DNA from: Annona cherimola
Taxonomy: Eukaryota > Streptophyta > Magnoliopsida > Magnoliales > Annonaceae
Direction: 5' to 3'
Length of the DNA: 64,000 nt
Assembly: GCA_030490835.1 (NCBI GenBank)
Contig: CM059973.1
Span: forward strand, 53,510,008-53,574,007
The notes beneath the pieces are model-generated. The model saw nothing but the letters and a program-made list of their open reading frames with translations. It searched no databases and had not been told where the DNA came from. Both the position numbers and the translations under genes were made by a program. Below are positions 19,444-32,205 of the stretch, in pieces. How positions within the stretch are numbered: the first letter of the stretch is position 1; each line of letters starts with the position of its first letter.

Positions 19444-21108
19444 TTGGGAGCCATTATTAATCTCATGCCCAAGTCGATTTTTAGAAAATTGGGCATCAGG
19501 GAAGCTCGACCTACTACTGTCATGTTGCAACTGGTGAACCGGTCCACGACATATCCGGATGATATCATCGAGGATGTACTGGTCAAGGTGCACAAGTTCA
19601 TTTTTCCTGCTGATTTTATTATCCTGGATTATGAAGAAGATCGAGATGTGCCAATCATTCTGGGTCGACCCTTCCTCGCAACGGGTAAAGCCATCATCGA
19701 TGTACAAGCTGGAGAGCTAACCATGCGGTTTCAGAGCGAACACATTACTTTTAGTGTGTTCAAGGCGATGCAGTTACCAGATGAATGTCTAATGATCGAC
19801 ATGGTGGAGTCGGCAGTCCAAGCTGAATTCCAAATCTTAGCTTTCAAGGACATCTTAGAAGCATCGCTGGTTAGGGAAGACAGTGAATTTGATGAAGATT
19901 TGGCAGAAATGATACACTATCTGCAGCAACCTCCAACATTCCCACGATACCCGCAGAAATTAGAATCGCTGGAACTCAAGCCGGAGTCTTTTAAACAGTT
20001 GAAGCCGTCGATCGTAGAGCTGCCTATCCTGGAGCTGAAACCCTTACCAAAACACCTTAGATATGCATTCCTGGGAGCAGAATCCTCACTCCCGGTGATT
20101 ATTTCTTTTGCACTTGACCCCGTGCAGGAAGAAAAACTGCTCAGAGTGCTCAGAGATCACAAAAGGGCCATAGGATGGACCATAATAGACATTAGAGGCA
20201 TCAGCCTATCCTTTTGTATGCACAAGATTCAAGTGGAAGAGAATTCCAGGCCATCTATCGAAGCGCAGAGAAGGCTGAACCCAATCATGAAAGAGGTGGT
20301 AAAAAAGGAGATCGTTAAATGGTTAGATGCAGGCGTAATATACCCTATCTCCGACAGCACCTGGGTCAGCCCGGTGCAGTGCGTCCCGAATAATGGTGGT
20401 ATGACGGTCGTCTCCAACGAAAACAATGAGCTGATCCCGACTAGGACAGTTACTGGTTGGCAAGTTTGCATGGACTACCGTAAGTTGAATAAAGCCACCC
20501 GAAAGGATCATTTCCCACTTCCATTCATTGATCAGATGCTGGACAGGTTAGCGGGATGTGAATTCTATTGTTTTCTGGATGGCTATTCAGGTTATCATCA
20601 GATTATGATAGCACCGGAGGACTAAGAAAAGACCACGTTCACATGTCCTTATGGCACATTCGCATTCAGGCGAATGCCGTTTGGCCTATGCAATGCTCCA
20701 GGCACATTTCAACATTGTATGATGACTATTTTTACTGACATGGTGGAGGATTTTCTGGAGGTATTCATGGATGATTTCTCGATATTTGAGAATTCCTACG
20801 ACGAGTGTCTGACCAACTTATCAAAAATGCTCAAACGTAGTGAGGATACGAACTTGGTTCTCAACTGGGAAAAGTGTCATTTTATGGTGCAGGAGGGCAT
20901 CATACTTGGTCACAGGGTCTCTAAACTGGGAATTGAAGTGGACAAGGCTAAAATCGAGACGATCGAGAAATTGCCTCCACCAACCTCAGTCAAGAGCATT
21001 CGCAGTTTTCTAGGACATGCAGGGTTCTACAGGCGATTCATAAAAGGCTTCTCAAAGATAGCCAAGCCGCTATGTTCACTGCTCGAGAAAGAATGTGCAA
21101 GGTTGTGA
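19444..21108 (+). pseudogene. Athila-type protease - reverse transcriptase, truncated
   Basis: Open from 19444 to a TAA at 20623-20625, then in the same frame to 21108. The retropepsin region has the DLGAxINLMP-type start (GAIINLMPKSIFRKLG) and ILGRPFLATG near residue 80. RT follows: AIGWTI, HKIQVEEN, RRLNPIMKEVVKKEI, VCMDYRKLNKATRKDHFPLP, and motif A FLDGYSGYHQI with its Asp. After the stop come the MPFGLCNAP region and motif C VFMDDFSIF. The frame ends LLEKECARL-stop just past RT. RNase H and integrase are missing, so a deletion of the 3' part of pol has joined RT to the 3' noncoding region. Confidence 0.92.
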
Positions 21109-21968
21109 TTAATTTTGACTTGAAATTGAATTCATGAAAGAATGGGCAATTCAAATTAAAAACCAGGTATAAAAGCAAGTTGAAATTGACATGTGAAAGA
21201 ATTAAAAGGAATTTCATAATACATTGTTCTAATTCGATTACATGTATATCTTTCAGACTGAAATGATGAGAACTGAACTAAATAAATGCTGACCAAGTAC
21301 TTTAATGGGTTCAGAAATGGTATTATTTCACAGAATCACAGAAGCATGTTCAGTACTCCTAACAAGACATCAGAAAAAAGGGGGTGGTTGACCTGAGTTG
21401 AGTAACCAGGATTTGGCATCAACAAATGGCAAAGTTCTCGTAAAAAAGTAAAGGAAAATCACAGTAATAACATTTTAATATCAAAATTCTCCCCGGATAC
21501 CCTGAAATATGGTGAGGGGACCCAAAAAAAAAATAGATCTCCAGATATCCTGAAATATGGCGAGGAGAATTTTTGCAACAAGTTTGGAGAGAAAAAGAAT
21601 GTGCTGTTGGTAGAAATTGAATCCAGTGACTTATTACTATTTTCTGTAACCAGTTTATTCAGCTTAAATCTTGGTTTGCTGGTGTACATTAATTTTCTAA
21701 CCAGTTTTTTGATCGAATGGAAGATTAACGTGTTGAATTATGACCATGTATTATGGAATTTTAGCATCCACATGTAACTTGGTTTGAGAATGAAAAGACA
21801 TGCCTTATTTGTATAATGAAGGATTTTTTAAGATTAGATTAATCTTGACCTTGTGAAATAGATAAGTGGATTGATCAAAGCATAATAGGAAGCAAAAGGG
21901 AGTTGGTCATTGATTCATTATTTTTGCATGTGTTGCTCGAGGACTAGCAACATTTAAGCTTGGGGGTG
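21109..21968 (+). other. Athila 3' noncoding region with polypurine tract
   Basis: No gene. The env-like region seen in some Athila elements is absent. The purine tract AAGCTTGGGGGTG ends at 21968 against the TGATAA of the LTR. A paired motif is listed separately. Confidence 0.85.
21488..21570 (+). repeat. Paired CCTGAAATATGGTGAGG motif
   Basis: Two copies (21488-21521 and 21539-21570) of a word of about 30 bp with core CCTGAAATATGGnGAGG lie about 50 bp apart and are enclosed by AAATTCTCC/GGAGAATTT. The second Athila-type element carries the same pair in its 3' noncoding region (47383-47470, minus strand). Confidence 0.8.
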
Positions 21969-23606
21969 TGATAACTCATAAAAATACGAGTTATCATTAC
22001 CGATTTCAGACTTTATTTGTGCGTTAGTTTGAGAGATTAGACTTAGTTTGCATTCATTTAGCTTAATTTTCACTTTCTTTGCATTTTAGGAGCATTATTT
22101 AATTTTCAGGCATTTTTAGCATTAATTAGGCATTTTTAGTCCATTTACTTAGTTTTCCATCTTTTGCAGGAAGGATGGGACACATGAAGGCATGCGGGCA
22201 AGTGGGAATGTAGTTCGGAACCAAGTCACAAGGCATGTGGATGGCACCCAGGCGCCACCCTCTGTGCCCTTGCCATTTTTCAGCACAGTTCAGCGTACAA
22301 TTTGTTTCCAGTGAGTTGGCGCCTAGGCGCCACTTCATCAACATGCAAGCAAAGTTCTAAAGGTTTTTGAAGTCACAAGTCACATTGCTTCCAGGGAGTT
22401 GGCACCTAGGCACCAGACATGATCCCACAATGTGGCCAGGAGAAGCTCCAAGTTGTGAAAACTCCAGGGAGTTGGCTCCTGGGCGCCAAGACATGAATTT
22501 CTAGGATTTGCAGAGAGTTTCCAAGTTGCCCAGCACATAGAGAGTTGGCGCCTAGGCGCCAATACGCATCCGTCTGTGCAAATTTCAGTGCGTAGGCTGT
22601 GCAATGGGGCTTTATAAATAGATCCTAGGGGTTCGCGCGCGAAAGGGAGAGAAAAAGGAGTCCAGAAACGAACTATAAAGCAAGAGAAAGAGGAAATCAC
22701 AATCAAAGCACGATTGAAGAGAGGATTCAACTCCATTGGTGGAAGCCGCCGGAAAACCAGTTTTCTCTTATTCTTTCTATTTTTCTTTCTCTGCTTTCAT
22801 AGATACCTTTTATGTGGATGTAATGAATGTTAAGTTCATGTCTTTGAACTATACCTCTATTAGATGGATAGTTAGGATGAATTGAATTCTAAACTATATT
22901 GTTTTTGATTCTTTGAATATTCAGGAATGAATATTTGACTTTATATATGATTGTGTGTGATTTACCTTTGCATGTGTGAATTTAATACTTTTTACAAGAT
23001 TAGCCACCTCGTAAGATGATTTAATTGCTTGATTTATCATTAGAAGAGGAAGATCTCTGCTAGATCCATGTGCAAGGCATAGGTTTCCTCTTAGTTAAGG
23101 GGAGTTGTTTAACAGATAGGAATATACCGTTAAACCCTGTGTAGTCATTAAACAGGTTATGAACTTAATCAATTTTATTTTATTTAATGGCATGGAAATA
23201 TAGCAATTAAATAAGGAGTGATTAGCTTTATATAATGTTGGAAGACATATATAGAGATTAATGAACTTGGGCTAGTAAATCTATACATAATCCAATTAAA
23301 AAGAACCAAAGCAATATAGTTTAGATTCAAGGATTCCAAGCTATCCATTTGCCATTCCCGATTATTAAACCCGTTTCTAGTATCCAGTAGTTTCATAACT
23401 CCACTATGATTTCTCGTTGCAGTCGTTAGTTTTAGTTAAATCATAAATTCAAAATTTTCCACCCATCAAAAGCAGTTAAACTAATTAATAATTCCGGTTA
23501 ACAATTTCTCGTGGGAATGATATTCTACTTACTCTTTATTACTTAACATGGCACGTATACTTGCGTAAATAGTGAGCATTTTAATTGACATATACGCAAC
23601 TCGTCA
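21969..23606 (+). repeat. 3' LTR of the Athila-type element
   Basis: 1638 bp, TGATAACTCA...CAACTCGTCA, homologous to 4719-6373. The main length differences are in the GGCGCC palindrome stretch, where the 5' copy has an extra repeat near 5300. Confidence 0.95.
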
Positions 23607-25700
23607 ATTATATCTTTCACTTTGGGATACACAATTCTTGTAAATTGGAAACTTGAGTTTAGTATGCTCATTTGTCTTGCATTCAGTTGAAATCATTTGT
23701 TCTCAACAATTTTCAATTCAACCAACACATTGGACTTTCAAGTTTGACAAAGTTCAAATCAATCAATACATATAATTTTCAAGTCAAGTGGTTTTAGTCC
23801 ATTTTACTTTGATTATTCCAAGCAACATATCAAAGTATTTGAAAGTTCATCCAATCCAGTGCCAAATAACATATATTTGAGACAAACATATAAGACTTCA
23901 TTCAATTCATCATAAAGACTTACAAAATTTTCAAATTCTCCTATATATTGTTTACCTAGCCCAAACATTGAAAAATCAATCTCCTCAAATGTTGTGTTCT
24001 CCCCCTTGCTCCTTTCTTAATTTCCTCCCTCTTTTGACAATTTTCAAGAAGGGATTACAAAAATGCAATGCAGGCTTTATGAAATGCAAAAGGAGTTATA
24101 GGATATGATATTTGATCATGAGGGAAATGAGGTGGAGAAAATAAGTCATAGGGTGTGACGTATACAGGTGTATTTCTTACGAAAGGAGATGAAACTCTAG
24201 ACTTAGCTATGTATGGATTTAAAATAGGTATGCTGGATGTGGGTTGATGACGCCTAGTGCTAGAGGCAAACACATAGGCAAGATTTTTGACATCTCACTC
24301 TATTTTGTCTTGCCTCTCATTCATGGTTATGAGGGACATGTTAATGTTGCTTACTTCTTGGATAATTATATCCTCCATGGCTTGGAGGTACTCTAAGATG
24401 GTTGGATGCATGAGGGAGTCCCTAGGATGCTATGCAAACTAGTTGATGCATGAGGTGCTTGAAATGATTGTGATGCATAAAAATGATATGCCGAAGATGC
24501 ATATGATGGCTCCGGGTTGGTCGAGGCTCCGGTGGTCTTTGAATTGGAGGCTCTTAAGGATGTTGCTACCCCTTAAATCCTACTTCAGCTAACGGAGCTT
24601 CTTAGGAAGCTTCCTCTCCTCCAATTCTTGCCGGTATATGCTCCATCCTAAACCTTTCGTTTTCTATTTTTATTCTTGTGAACAGAGCTTTATGGATAGC
24701 ATTGGTGGGCTCGAGAACTTCAAATGACTCTCTTTCCAAATCCACCCTATAAAATTCCAAACTTTTAATGATCCATATACCAGATGGTATGATGCCTCAT
24801 GGATTATCTTTTTTTACTTCTAGAGCTTTCATAATAATTGAAAGATTGATCCTTCTTTTATTTGTTAATTTTCGTAAAATCTCTGCCGCTTGAGGTTTGA
24901 GTTGATTCTTACTTCCTCCTTTTGGATGTGTAGCAAGCAACTAACAATCTTAAAACTCAGGAGCGGAGGATGCAAATCCATATAGTGGAGGAACTTCATT
25001 CCCTCTACCTATTTGTTCCTTTTAGTTAGCTAGTTGTACATTTAACCTTAAGTAAGACCTTTAGAAAGACCTTCTTCATCTTCATGCACCTAAGATGTGG
25101 GCAAGTTGGTGTCTAGTGAGCCTTCTAAATTATTTGGAGAGGTTAGGATAAATCCTTCCTACTTTTAGAAGATTGGACCATCCTTGATAATTTAGAAGCT
25201 CTTCTATTCTAAATTCATATTCCTTAAGAAATTCAAAGTCTATTATCTTTGGCATGAGTGCTTTCCTTCATAAAAATGTCTGTAGAATCTTTTGTATTCA
25301 GTTGCATTTCTACAATACTCGACGGACATTTCTATCATTTTAGCTCGTTAAGCCGGGATGCCCTTCCTCTTGCTAACCTCCACTTCTTCCTCACTACTAG
25401 ATTTAATTTCCTTATTCCTAAGTTGTGTGGATGAGGGATTACCTTTCTAAAACTATCTATTCTCCCTTGTGATGATTAAGATGAGGTAGTCTCCTCTATT
25501 GGCCTCTTCGTAGAGTTGCGTTGCCTCCGTGGCACTTCTCCTTCGGTGTTACAATGGGATGGACAAGATACCAGAAGTTTTGGTTGCCTTCTTTAGTGCT
25601 ATGGGCGAATGGAATGATGATAGTGAAAAAGGCGATGATTAGATGCAAGTTTATAGCGAGGACGATGATTTAAGAGTTGAGAGATGGAGATTTAGAGTTT
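23607..25700 (-). pseudogene. Third-ORF remnant of the old Sirevirus-like element
   Basis: Aligns in order with 9740-11625 of the young element: a pyrimidine-rich tract with CTCCCCCTT near 23999 (second purine tract), then a decayed minus-strand coding region. Recognisable pieces include the counterpart of SRLLIAHCI..PKGG near 24900 and of the YERKVLIPKII region near 25240. Stops and indels are frequent, and no long frame remains. Confidence 0.75.
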
Positions 25701-25990
25701 ATGATCTATAAAAGAAAACAAGTGGAAGAGAAGAAAGAACTAAGACTAAAGTAGCCGAATCATTGTGCTCAAGGTTGACTCTAAACCCTGGTTCGAAGTC
25801 AACTTCATCATTGCCACAACAATGCGAGGTTGACTTGACCTTGTTGCCAAACTTCGTTTTAATTTCTCATGCAACTATTATTCCATTCCCACCATCATTA
25901 TGTTATTTTAATTAATATTTGTAAATTTGTATCTCAGTGAAAGCATCCATCAAGAACAACAAATTATATCACAAATGATATGTAACACAT
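25701..25990 (-). other. Spacer between third ORF and pol in the old element
   Basis: No coding sequence. A few decayed GTCGAC-like words (GTCAACTTCA, GGTTGACTTGAC) occur at 25770-25850, matching in position the palindrome-rich spacer at 12036-12178 of the young element. Confidence 0.55.
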
Positions 25991-27335
25991 CCAATAGAAC
26001 TCATCAGATTAATTTTTATCCATCTAGGTCCATCATTCCCATTTCTTTTCTAATTTTATAAAATGATTCAATATTTAATGATTTAGTAAATATATTTTCA
26101 ATTTGATCTTTTATTTTTACATATTTTTAATATATGCTATGATTCTTAACATGTTCTTTTATAAAGTGATGCCTGACATCTATGCGCTTAGTTCAAGAAT
26201 ATAGAATAAATTTTTGGTTAGGAAATTTTCACTAATGTCATCACATTTAATGGGAATATGTCTATAGTATAGACCATACTTTTTTAATCATTATTTTATC
26301 CACAATAATTAGGCACGACAACTTCCTATAGCTATGTACCTAGCTTTTATAGTAGACGGAGCAACACTAGTTTGTTTCCTTGAAAACTATGATATCGTTA
26401 TATTTTCATGAAATTGATAAGTGCCGTTAGTGCTTTTTTTATTCATGTTATAACATGCAAAGTCTGCATCTGAGTATCCTATTAAGTCAAAGGTTAAGCC
26501 CTTGGGATACCATGACCTTAAGTTTGTTGTGTTAATTAGGTATTTAAAGATTTTTTTAACAGCTAGCATGTGATATTCCTTAAGGTTAGATTAAAGGCTA
26601 GGGAAAATACACACACTAAACAAGGTATTTAGCTTATAAGTAATTAAATACAGCAAGGAACCAATCATGCTTCTGTATAAACATTGATCTGCGGGTTTAT
26701 CTCTTTCATCTTTACCCATTTTGATTGATGAGCTTATGGATGTAATTACGCATTTGAAATTTTGCATCATGAACTTTTTGAGAATCTTTTTGATGTATTT
26801 AGATTGACAAATGAAGATGTTTTCTTTAAGTTGTTTTTTTTGCAATCCAAGGAAGAATTGAGTTCACCATTCAAACTCATTTTAAATTCGTTCTGCATTA
26901 ACTTAGAAATTTTTTGTGTGGATGGATTCGTTAGTAAAACTAAAAACTATACCATTGACATAAATTTTTATTATAAAAAATATCATGATTTTACTCTTAA
27001 TAAATAAAGTGGTGTCTACTTCTCCTATTTTGAAATCGTGGTCAACTGAAAATTTATTAAGCCTTTCATACCAAGCCTCGAAGCTTGTTTTAGTCCATAT
27101 AGTACTTTGGTTAGTTTATACACATAGTTCAATTGATTATTCTTTTCAAAAACCAGAGATTGTTCAATATATACTTCCTCATTAAGATAGACATTTAGAA
27201 ATGCACTTTTGATAGTCATTTGAAATAATTTAAAACCCATATGTGATGGAAAAGCAAGCAATATGTGTATGGATTCTAATCTAGCTATTGGGCCATATAA
27301 TTCCTTAAAATCAATTCATTCTTCTTATGAATACC
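25991..27335 (-). pseudogene. RT - RNase H remnant of the old Sirevirus-like element
   Basis: Fragments in three frames: KSAFLNVYLNEEVYIEQ and KVLYGLKQASR (27025-27261), QSKYIKKILKKFMMQNF and CLYRSMIGSLLYLITYKL (26591-26845), AVKKIFKYLINTTNL and LIGYSDADFACY (26387-26569). Order and content match 12212-13510. Many indels and stops. Confidence 0.88.
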
Positions 27336-28960
27336 TCTTAGCCAATAATCTTGCTTTATTTCTCACTGCTAGTCCACTTTTATCTAATTTGTTTTTAAAC
27401 GCCCATTTTGTTCCAATTACTAAGTGGTTCTTGAGTCTAGAAACTAATTCCTATACTTTATTTCTTTTAAATTAATTAAGCTCTTCTTGCATTGCTATTA
27501 TCCAATTATCATCATTGAGAGATTGTTCAATTATGCTAGGCATAATTTTTGAAACAGTATATATTTTGCCTTGAGCCTCTTGTTTTCACACTATCACATG
27601 TGTTTCCAATAACTTGTTTAATTGGATGGTTTTGTTTAAACTTTAGACTTATAGGGTGTTGATAGGGAACGTTATCTTCACTTACCTCTTGACCCTCTTT
27701 CTTTTTTACTTGAAGCTTTTAAAAATCTTTTGACAAATTCTTTGCATTACTCAACTTCTCCTTTGTTGGAGTTGAGTTAAATTCATAAAAAATAATATGT
27801 ATCAATTCATCTACTACTTGAGTTCTTTTATTGAATATTCTATATGCTTTGCTATTGGAGGAATAACTAAAGAAGATTGCTTCATTAATTTTATATATAA
27901 TTTTTCAAAGATGTCTTTTTTATTGTTCAACACAACGAATGCAACCAAAAGTATAAAAATATGAAATATTTAGTTTTCTACTTTTTCACAATTCATATGG
28001 GGTGTTTTTTAGTATTGCTCTTACAGTAACGTAATTAACATATGACATGTAGTGCTAACAGCTTCTCTCCAAAATTTCTTGGATAACTTGCTTTCATTTA
28101 ACATAGTTTTAGCCATGTCTTATATAATTTTGTTTTTCTCTCAACTATTTCATTTTGCTGTACCATGATCACTTCTAATAGAATTGATTGAAGTTTATTT
28201 TTTCATTTTCCATCAATTTTAAAAACTAGAAGACTTCATCTTTTTTAGCTAATAGCATTATCCATGTGAATCTTGAGTAATCATCAATAATAAAAAACAC
28301 ATATCATTTTCCTTCAAGGCACAAAAATATCAGATGATTCATAAAGATCCATGTGTAGTAACTTGATGTAGAGACCTCATTCTTAGTTGGAAATGTGATC
28401 TTTGATTGCTTGAACATTTGGCATGATTTACATATTTTTATCTTTGTTATATTTGAGTTTTGGTAATCCTTCAACTAAACTTTGATTTACAAAGCTTTTA
28501 TGTTTAACATATTTATATGCCCAAATCTCTTGTGCTACACCCATGGATCATTATCAACGACCAGTAGGCACTTTTCATTTAATTCATCAAGACAAACCGA
28601 ATATATGTTTTTATGTCTTTTCCAACTAAACAATATGTGTTCTCCATCTAATACATTGCACACTGATGATTTGAACACAACTTTATAACCTTTGTCATAC
28701 AGTTGATTAATACTCATCAAATTGTGTTTGAGTTACAAATAAGACTTTTTCTATATATGCATTGGCAACGCCATAAATATTTTTTTACCACATATTTTAC
28801 CTTTCTTATTATTGCCAAATGTCATAGTACCTTTATTGTATAGTTTAAGATCATTAAAGAGCTCTTTGTCCCCAGTCATGTGTCATGAGCACCCATTGTC
28901 CACAAACCATATATTACTAGTCTTGGCTCTAAGACACACTTGCAAAACAAATCAAATGAT
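27336..28960 (-). pseudogene. Protease - integrase remnant of the old Sirevirus-like element
   Basis: Pieces matching 13511-15316 in order, including the pre-integrase segment at 28535-28720 (LYDKGYKVVFKSSVCNVLDGEHILF). The protease site is near 28890, where sequence of the WFVDNGCS type has Asn for Ser. Near 28150 a block coding for the integrase active-site region is missing. Confidence 0.85.
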
Positions 28961-29965
28961 ACTCATTTCTTTGGTACCGATCGCTTGGGTCCATTTAGGT
29001 TAGCATATGATTGTAAAACTTCTTGATTGTGTATGGGGGTACATATCCTAGATTCCTTGGTATTCAAATCAATTTTGCTCTTTTTTCATATAATTTATTA
29101 ATCTTGCATTGGTAAATTTTATGGCCTAACTTGTTGCAGAAATTATATGCATCATGGATCCTTTGGGGAGCACTCTAAGTGCTTGTAGGTTGCTAAGTTG
29201 GCCTTCTTACCTACATAGTCCTTTGTGGCTTTATTTGGTCTTTCAGTGTAGTAGCTTTGGTTTCAGGTTGTACCTATTTTGGAGCATTTATTTTACTGTA
29301 CTCACCATGCTCAAATATTAAGTGTCTAGGTCCTCTTTTACTAGTTTGTGTGATCATTTTGAGGAATATTTTAACATTTTCTTCTAGGTTAGAGAACTTA
29401 GCTAATGATTAATTTAATATTTGATTCTCTATCTTTGTCTTTTTTAGTTCACTGGTTAGATTTTTTCCTTCTTCAAGTAGAGATTTGTCTCTCTCTGTTG
29501 TTTGCTACTTATAATTATTGTCGTTTCATATCGCCTCTTTTTCTTGACATATTTGATCCCAAGTTTCTTTGTCTCATCATATAATGAATTATAAACTTGT
29601 TGTAATTCCTCTAACATGGCATATTTAATACATTCATCTGAAGATGAACAAATTGATTAAGATATTGAGTGGCAAGGTTTAGATGATACCTTCCATTTTA
29701 TGTGTAATCGGTATCCACCATCTTGGTAATTGTGAGGCAGTTATGAGAGTTCGCTTCTTTGATTTGTGCCACGCAATAGATTCATGCACAATTGCAACTT
29801 CTTAATCTTCACTAGATGAATTGCTAGAAGAAGATGGGTCCTCATTCACATACATTCCTCTAGCCCATTGCTTGGAGAATTTCGAGTTGCTTCCTTCTTA
29901 CTTGTCTTGCTTATCTTTGGGCTTGCTTTTGTCAGGTGCAGTACATTGTGCTTGCATGTGTCCTA
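28961..29965 (-). pseudogene. gag C-terminal remnant, old element (part 1)
   Basis: Minus-strand similarity to 15298-16250: the WVPK end near 28975, a damaged second knuckle near 29110-29150, and the Ser/Glu-rich stretch near 29640-29860. Split from the rest of gag by the solo LTR at 29966-31307. Confidence 0.78.
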
Positions 29966-31307
29966 TGTTGGTTCCGAGTTTATGGCAATTACCAAAGAGG
30001 AGAGGGTTGAATGAGTATTTTAAAATTTTTCACTTAAACAGAAATTTGCCCCTGTTTGATTTAATCTCCTTTAATGAAACAAATGAAACATATGAAGAGT
30101 AATAAAGCAATAAAAATAGAAATGTAAATCACAGTAGTAGACAAGATTTTTATAGTGGTTTGGGCAACCTCCCTTACTCCACTCTTCCAAGCTCACACCC
30201 CTTGTGACTTGGGTTTCACTATGTATTCTCAAATACAACTAGAGCACCAGCTCTCTTCTAGATTCCAGCTCTAGGAGGCGTGTACAAATCATAGCGCAAG
30301 TAAGTGACGAGTCTCACTCAAGTCACAATACTACTTTGCTTTCACTTGGTTCAAAATCCTAATAATAAACCAAGTATCAAATACAAATATTAATTCAAAT
30401 AAGAAAGTCTACACTTTACAGATTGTGTAGGCAGATACAGCTCGTGGAAGAACTTGTAGAAGAAAAGATTTGAACAGCGTTAGAGCATGCAGCAAGTTGG
30501 AGCTTTGTTCTTCCCTTGAACACTTGTATTGATCACTTAATGCTTGGAGATGATGGTTGTTGAATCTCAGTTAATGCTCTATCTAACCTTTAGGACGTTC
30601 ACTTGAATGCATATTTATAATGGCGGAGTAAATTCGAATGTTTGGAGGTAGGTGGCGCGCATTTAATGCGCCAACGTTCGAATTTTTCCGACCGTTGCGA
30701 CCCAAGTCGCAGATGAAGTCGACCTTGGGTGCGACTTCACCCAAGTTGCATACTGAAGTCGACTTGGAGTGCGACTTTGGTCTCCAGCAAACACCTCAAG
30801 TTCTTCCTCAGGTCGACTTGGTCCTGGATTTGACTTATCTTCAATCTGACTCAAGTCGGATGCCTGGGTCTACTTGGGTTCCAACTTCACTCAAGTCGCA
30901 CATGAAGTCGACTTGGGTTTGCGACTTCACCATCCTGGATTCCCAATTTCAACGGTGGAAGTTCTGAGTCCACAAAATCGATGCTGAAGTCGACTTGGGT
31001 TTACGACTTCACTCAAGTCGCAGATGGAGTCGACTTGACTCTGCAACTTCGCCTGTTCTGGATTCGAGTTTCAGTACTGGAGTATTTTTCTTCTTCCAAG
31101 TCGATTTTGAGGTCGACTTGGGTATCGACTTGACTGAAATCGATAGCTGAGTCAACTTGGATTGCAACTTGATCTATCAGATTCTGATTTTTCATTTTTA
31201 TAACCTTTAAACATTTTCACAAAACATATTAGTAACCAAAACTTACTCAAATTGAATTGTTAATCATTAAAACATAGATTTTGCTTAATTTGCCATTGAT
31301 TCCAACA
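29966..31307 (-). mobile_element. Solo LTR, Sirevirus-like
   Basis: 1342 bp, plus strand TGTTGGTTCCGAG...GATTCCAACA, flanked by the perfect duplication TCCTA (29961-29965 and 31308-31312). It shows the same architecture as the LTRs at 7967 and 17149, including GTCGAC-type palindromes (30700-31170), but belongs to another subfamily. No internal sequence: LTR-LTR recombination removed it. Confidence 0.95.
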
Positions 31308-32160
31308 TCCTATTCCTCCACACTTGTAGCATTTGAGAGTATCTTTTCGCTTTTCCCTCTTGTTCTATCTTGTAGGCTTTGGAGGAGCCTACGCCTTTTC
31401 TTTCTTAGTGAACTTTTTAAATTTTCTTGTTAGGAGGGCAATCTCTTCATCTTCGATATGTGATGTAGAGGAAGACTCATTTGTACTTTGGTGGGTGGCC
31501 TTTAGTGCAAGAATCTTCTTCCTCTTGATGTGTTCTTCATTCTTTTTCTTTATTAATTCATGAGACATCAGTGAAGTGATTAGATCTTCGAGTTTCAGCA
31601 TATTTAGGTCCTTAGCCTCATCACTAGTAGTGATCTTAGGTGTCCACGACTCGAATAGGGCTTGTGGAATCTTCATGACTATCCAAACTTAGAAATAACC
31701 TTTCCTGGGACTTTGACAGCATTAGGATTTTTGAAAATCTTGCAAATATTTAAAATATTCTCACTTTCAAGCATCTTAAAACCCTCTAATTTTCCAATAA
31801 GGATATTTTTTTATCCCTTAGACCTGAGAAGTATCCTCATATATAGAAGTAGATTGTCCCGTTCCTCTTTGGCAGTTTAGCAAGAAAATAGTTGATCATA
31901 CTCAGTTGCTATGAGAGCACGGAATAGTGAGTTCATGACTTTATTATTCTTTGCTACTTTAACCTCTTCCATCCATTTGGAGGCTTTCTCGCTTTTAGGC
32001 AGAGGAATGCCATCTTAGGTAGTAATTCAAGACTCCATGATTAATTATTTCATTCTCAACTTCTAATAAACAAAATTATTTCCATCAATAGGGGAGATCT
32101 AGTGAAAGATTGACTCTTAGCAAAGGTAGGGCTAAAAGTTGATTGGGTTGCCATAGTTTA
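31308..32160 (-). pseudogene. gag N-terminal remnant, old element (part 2)
   Basis: Continues gag beyond the solo LTR. ALFESWTPKITTSDEAKDLNMLKLEDLI and EIALLTRKFKKF lie at 31389-31676 (quoted in part), and further pieces reach the start codon region near 32153. Here the codon after LLT is a sense codon, unlike the TGA in the young element. Confidence 0.85.
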
Positions 32161-32191
32161 TAAGATCTGTTCGGTAAATAACTCAAAGCTT

Positions 32192-32203
32192 GCTTTGATA
32201 CCA
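32192..32203 (-). promoter_or_regulatory. Primer-binding site of the old element
   Basis: Minus strand TGGTATCAAAGC, one change from the TGGTATCAGAGC of the young element, two bases inside the LTR end. Confidence 0.9.
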
Positions 32204-32205
32204 CT

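Larger units (their letters stand above)
4719..23606 (+). mobile_element. Athila-type Ty3/gypsy element, internally deleted
   Basis: LTRs at 4719-6373 (1655 bp) and 21969-23606 (1638 bp) begin TGATAA and end CTCGTCA, flanked by the perfect duplication ATTAT (4714-4718 and 23607-23611). Inside are a TGGCGC-type primer site, gag, protease and RT typical of Athila, then a purine tract AAGCTTGGGGGTG. RNase H and integrase are absent: the frame stops at 21108 and 3' noncoding DNA follows. A Sirevirus-like element (7967-18973) splits it within the gag region. The element is non-autonomous. Confidence 0.95.
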
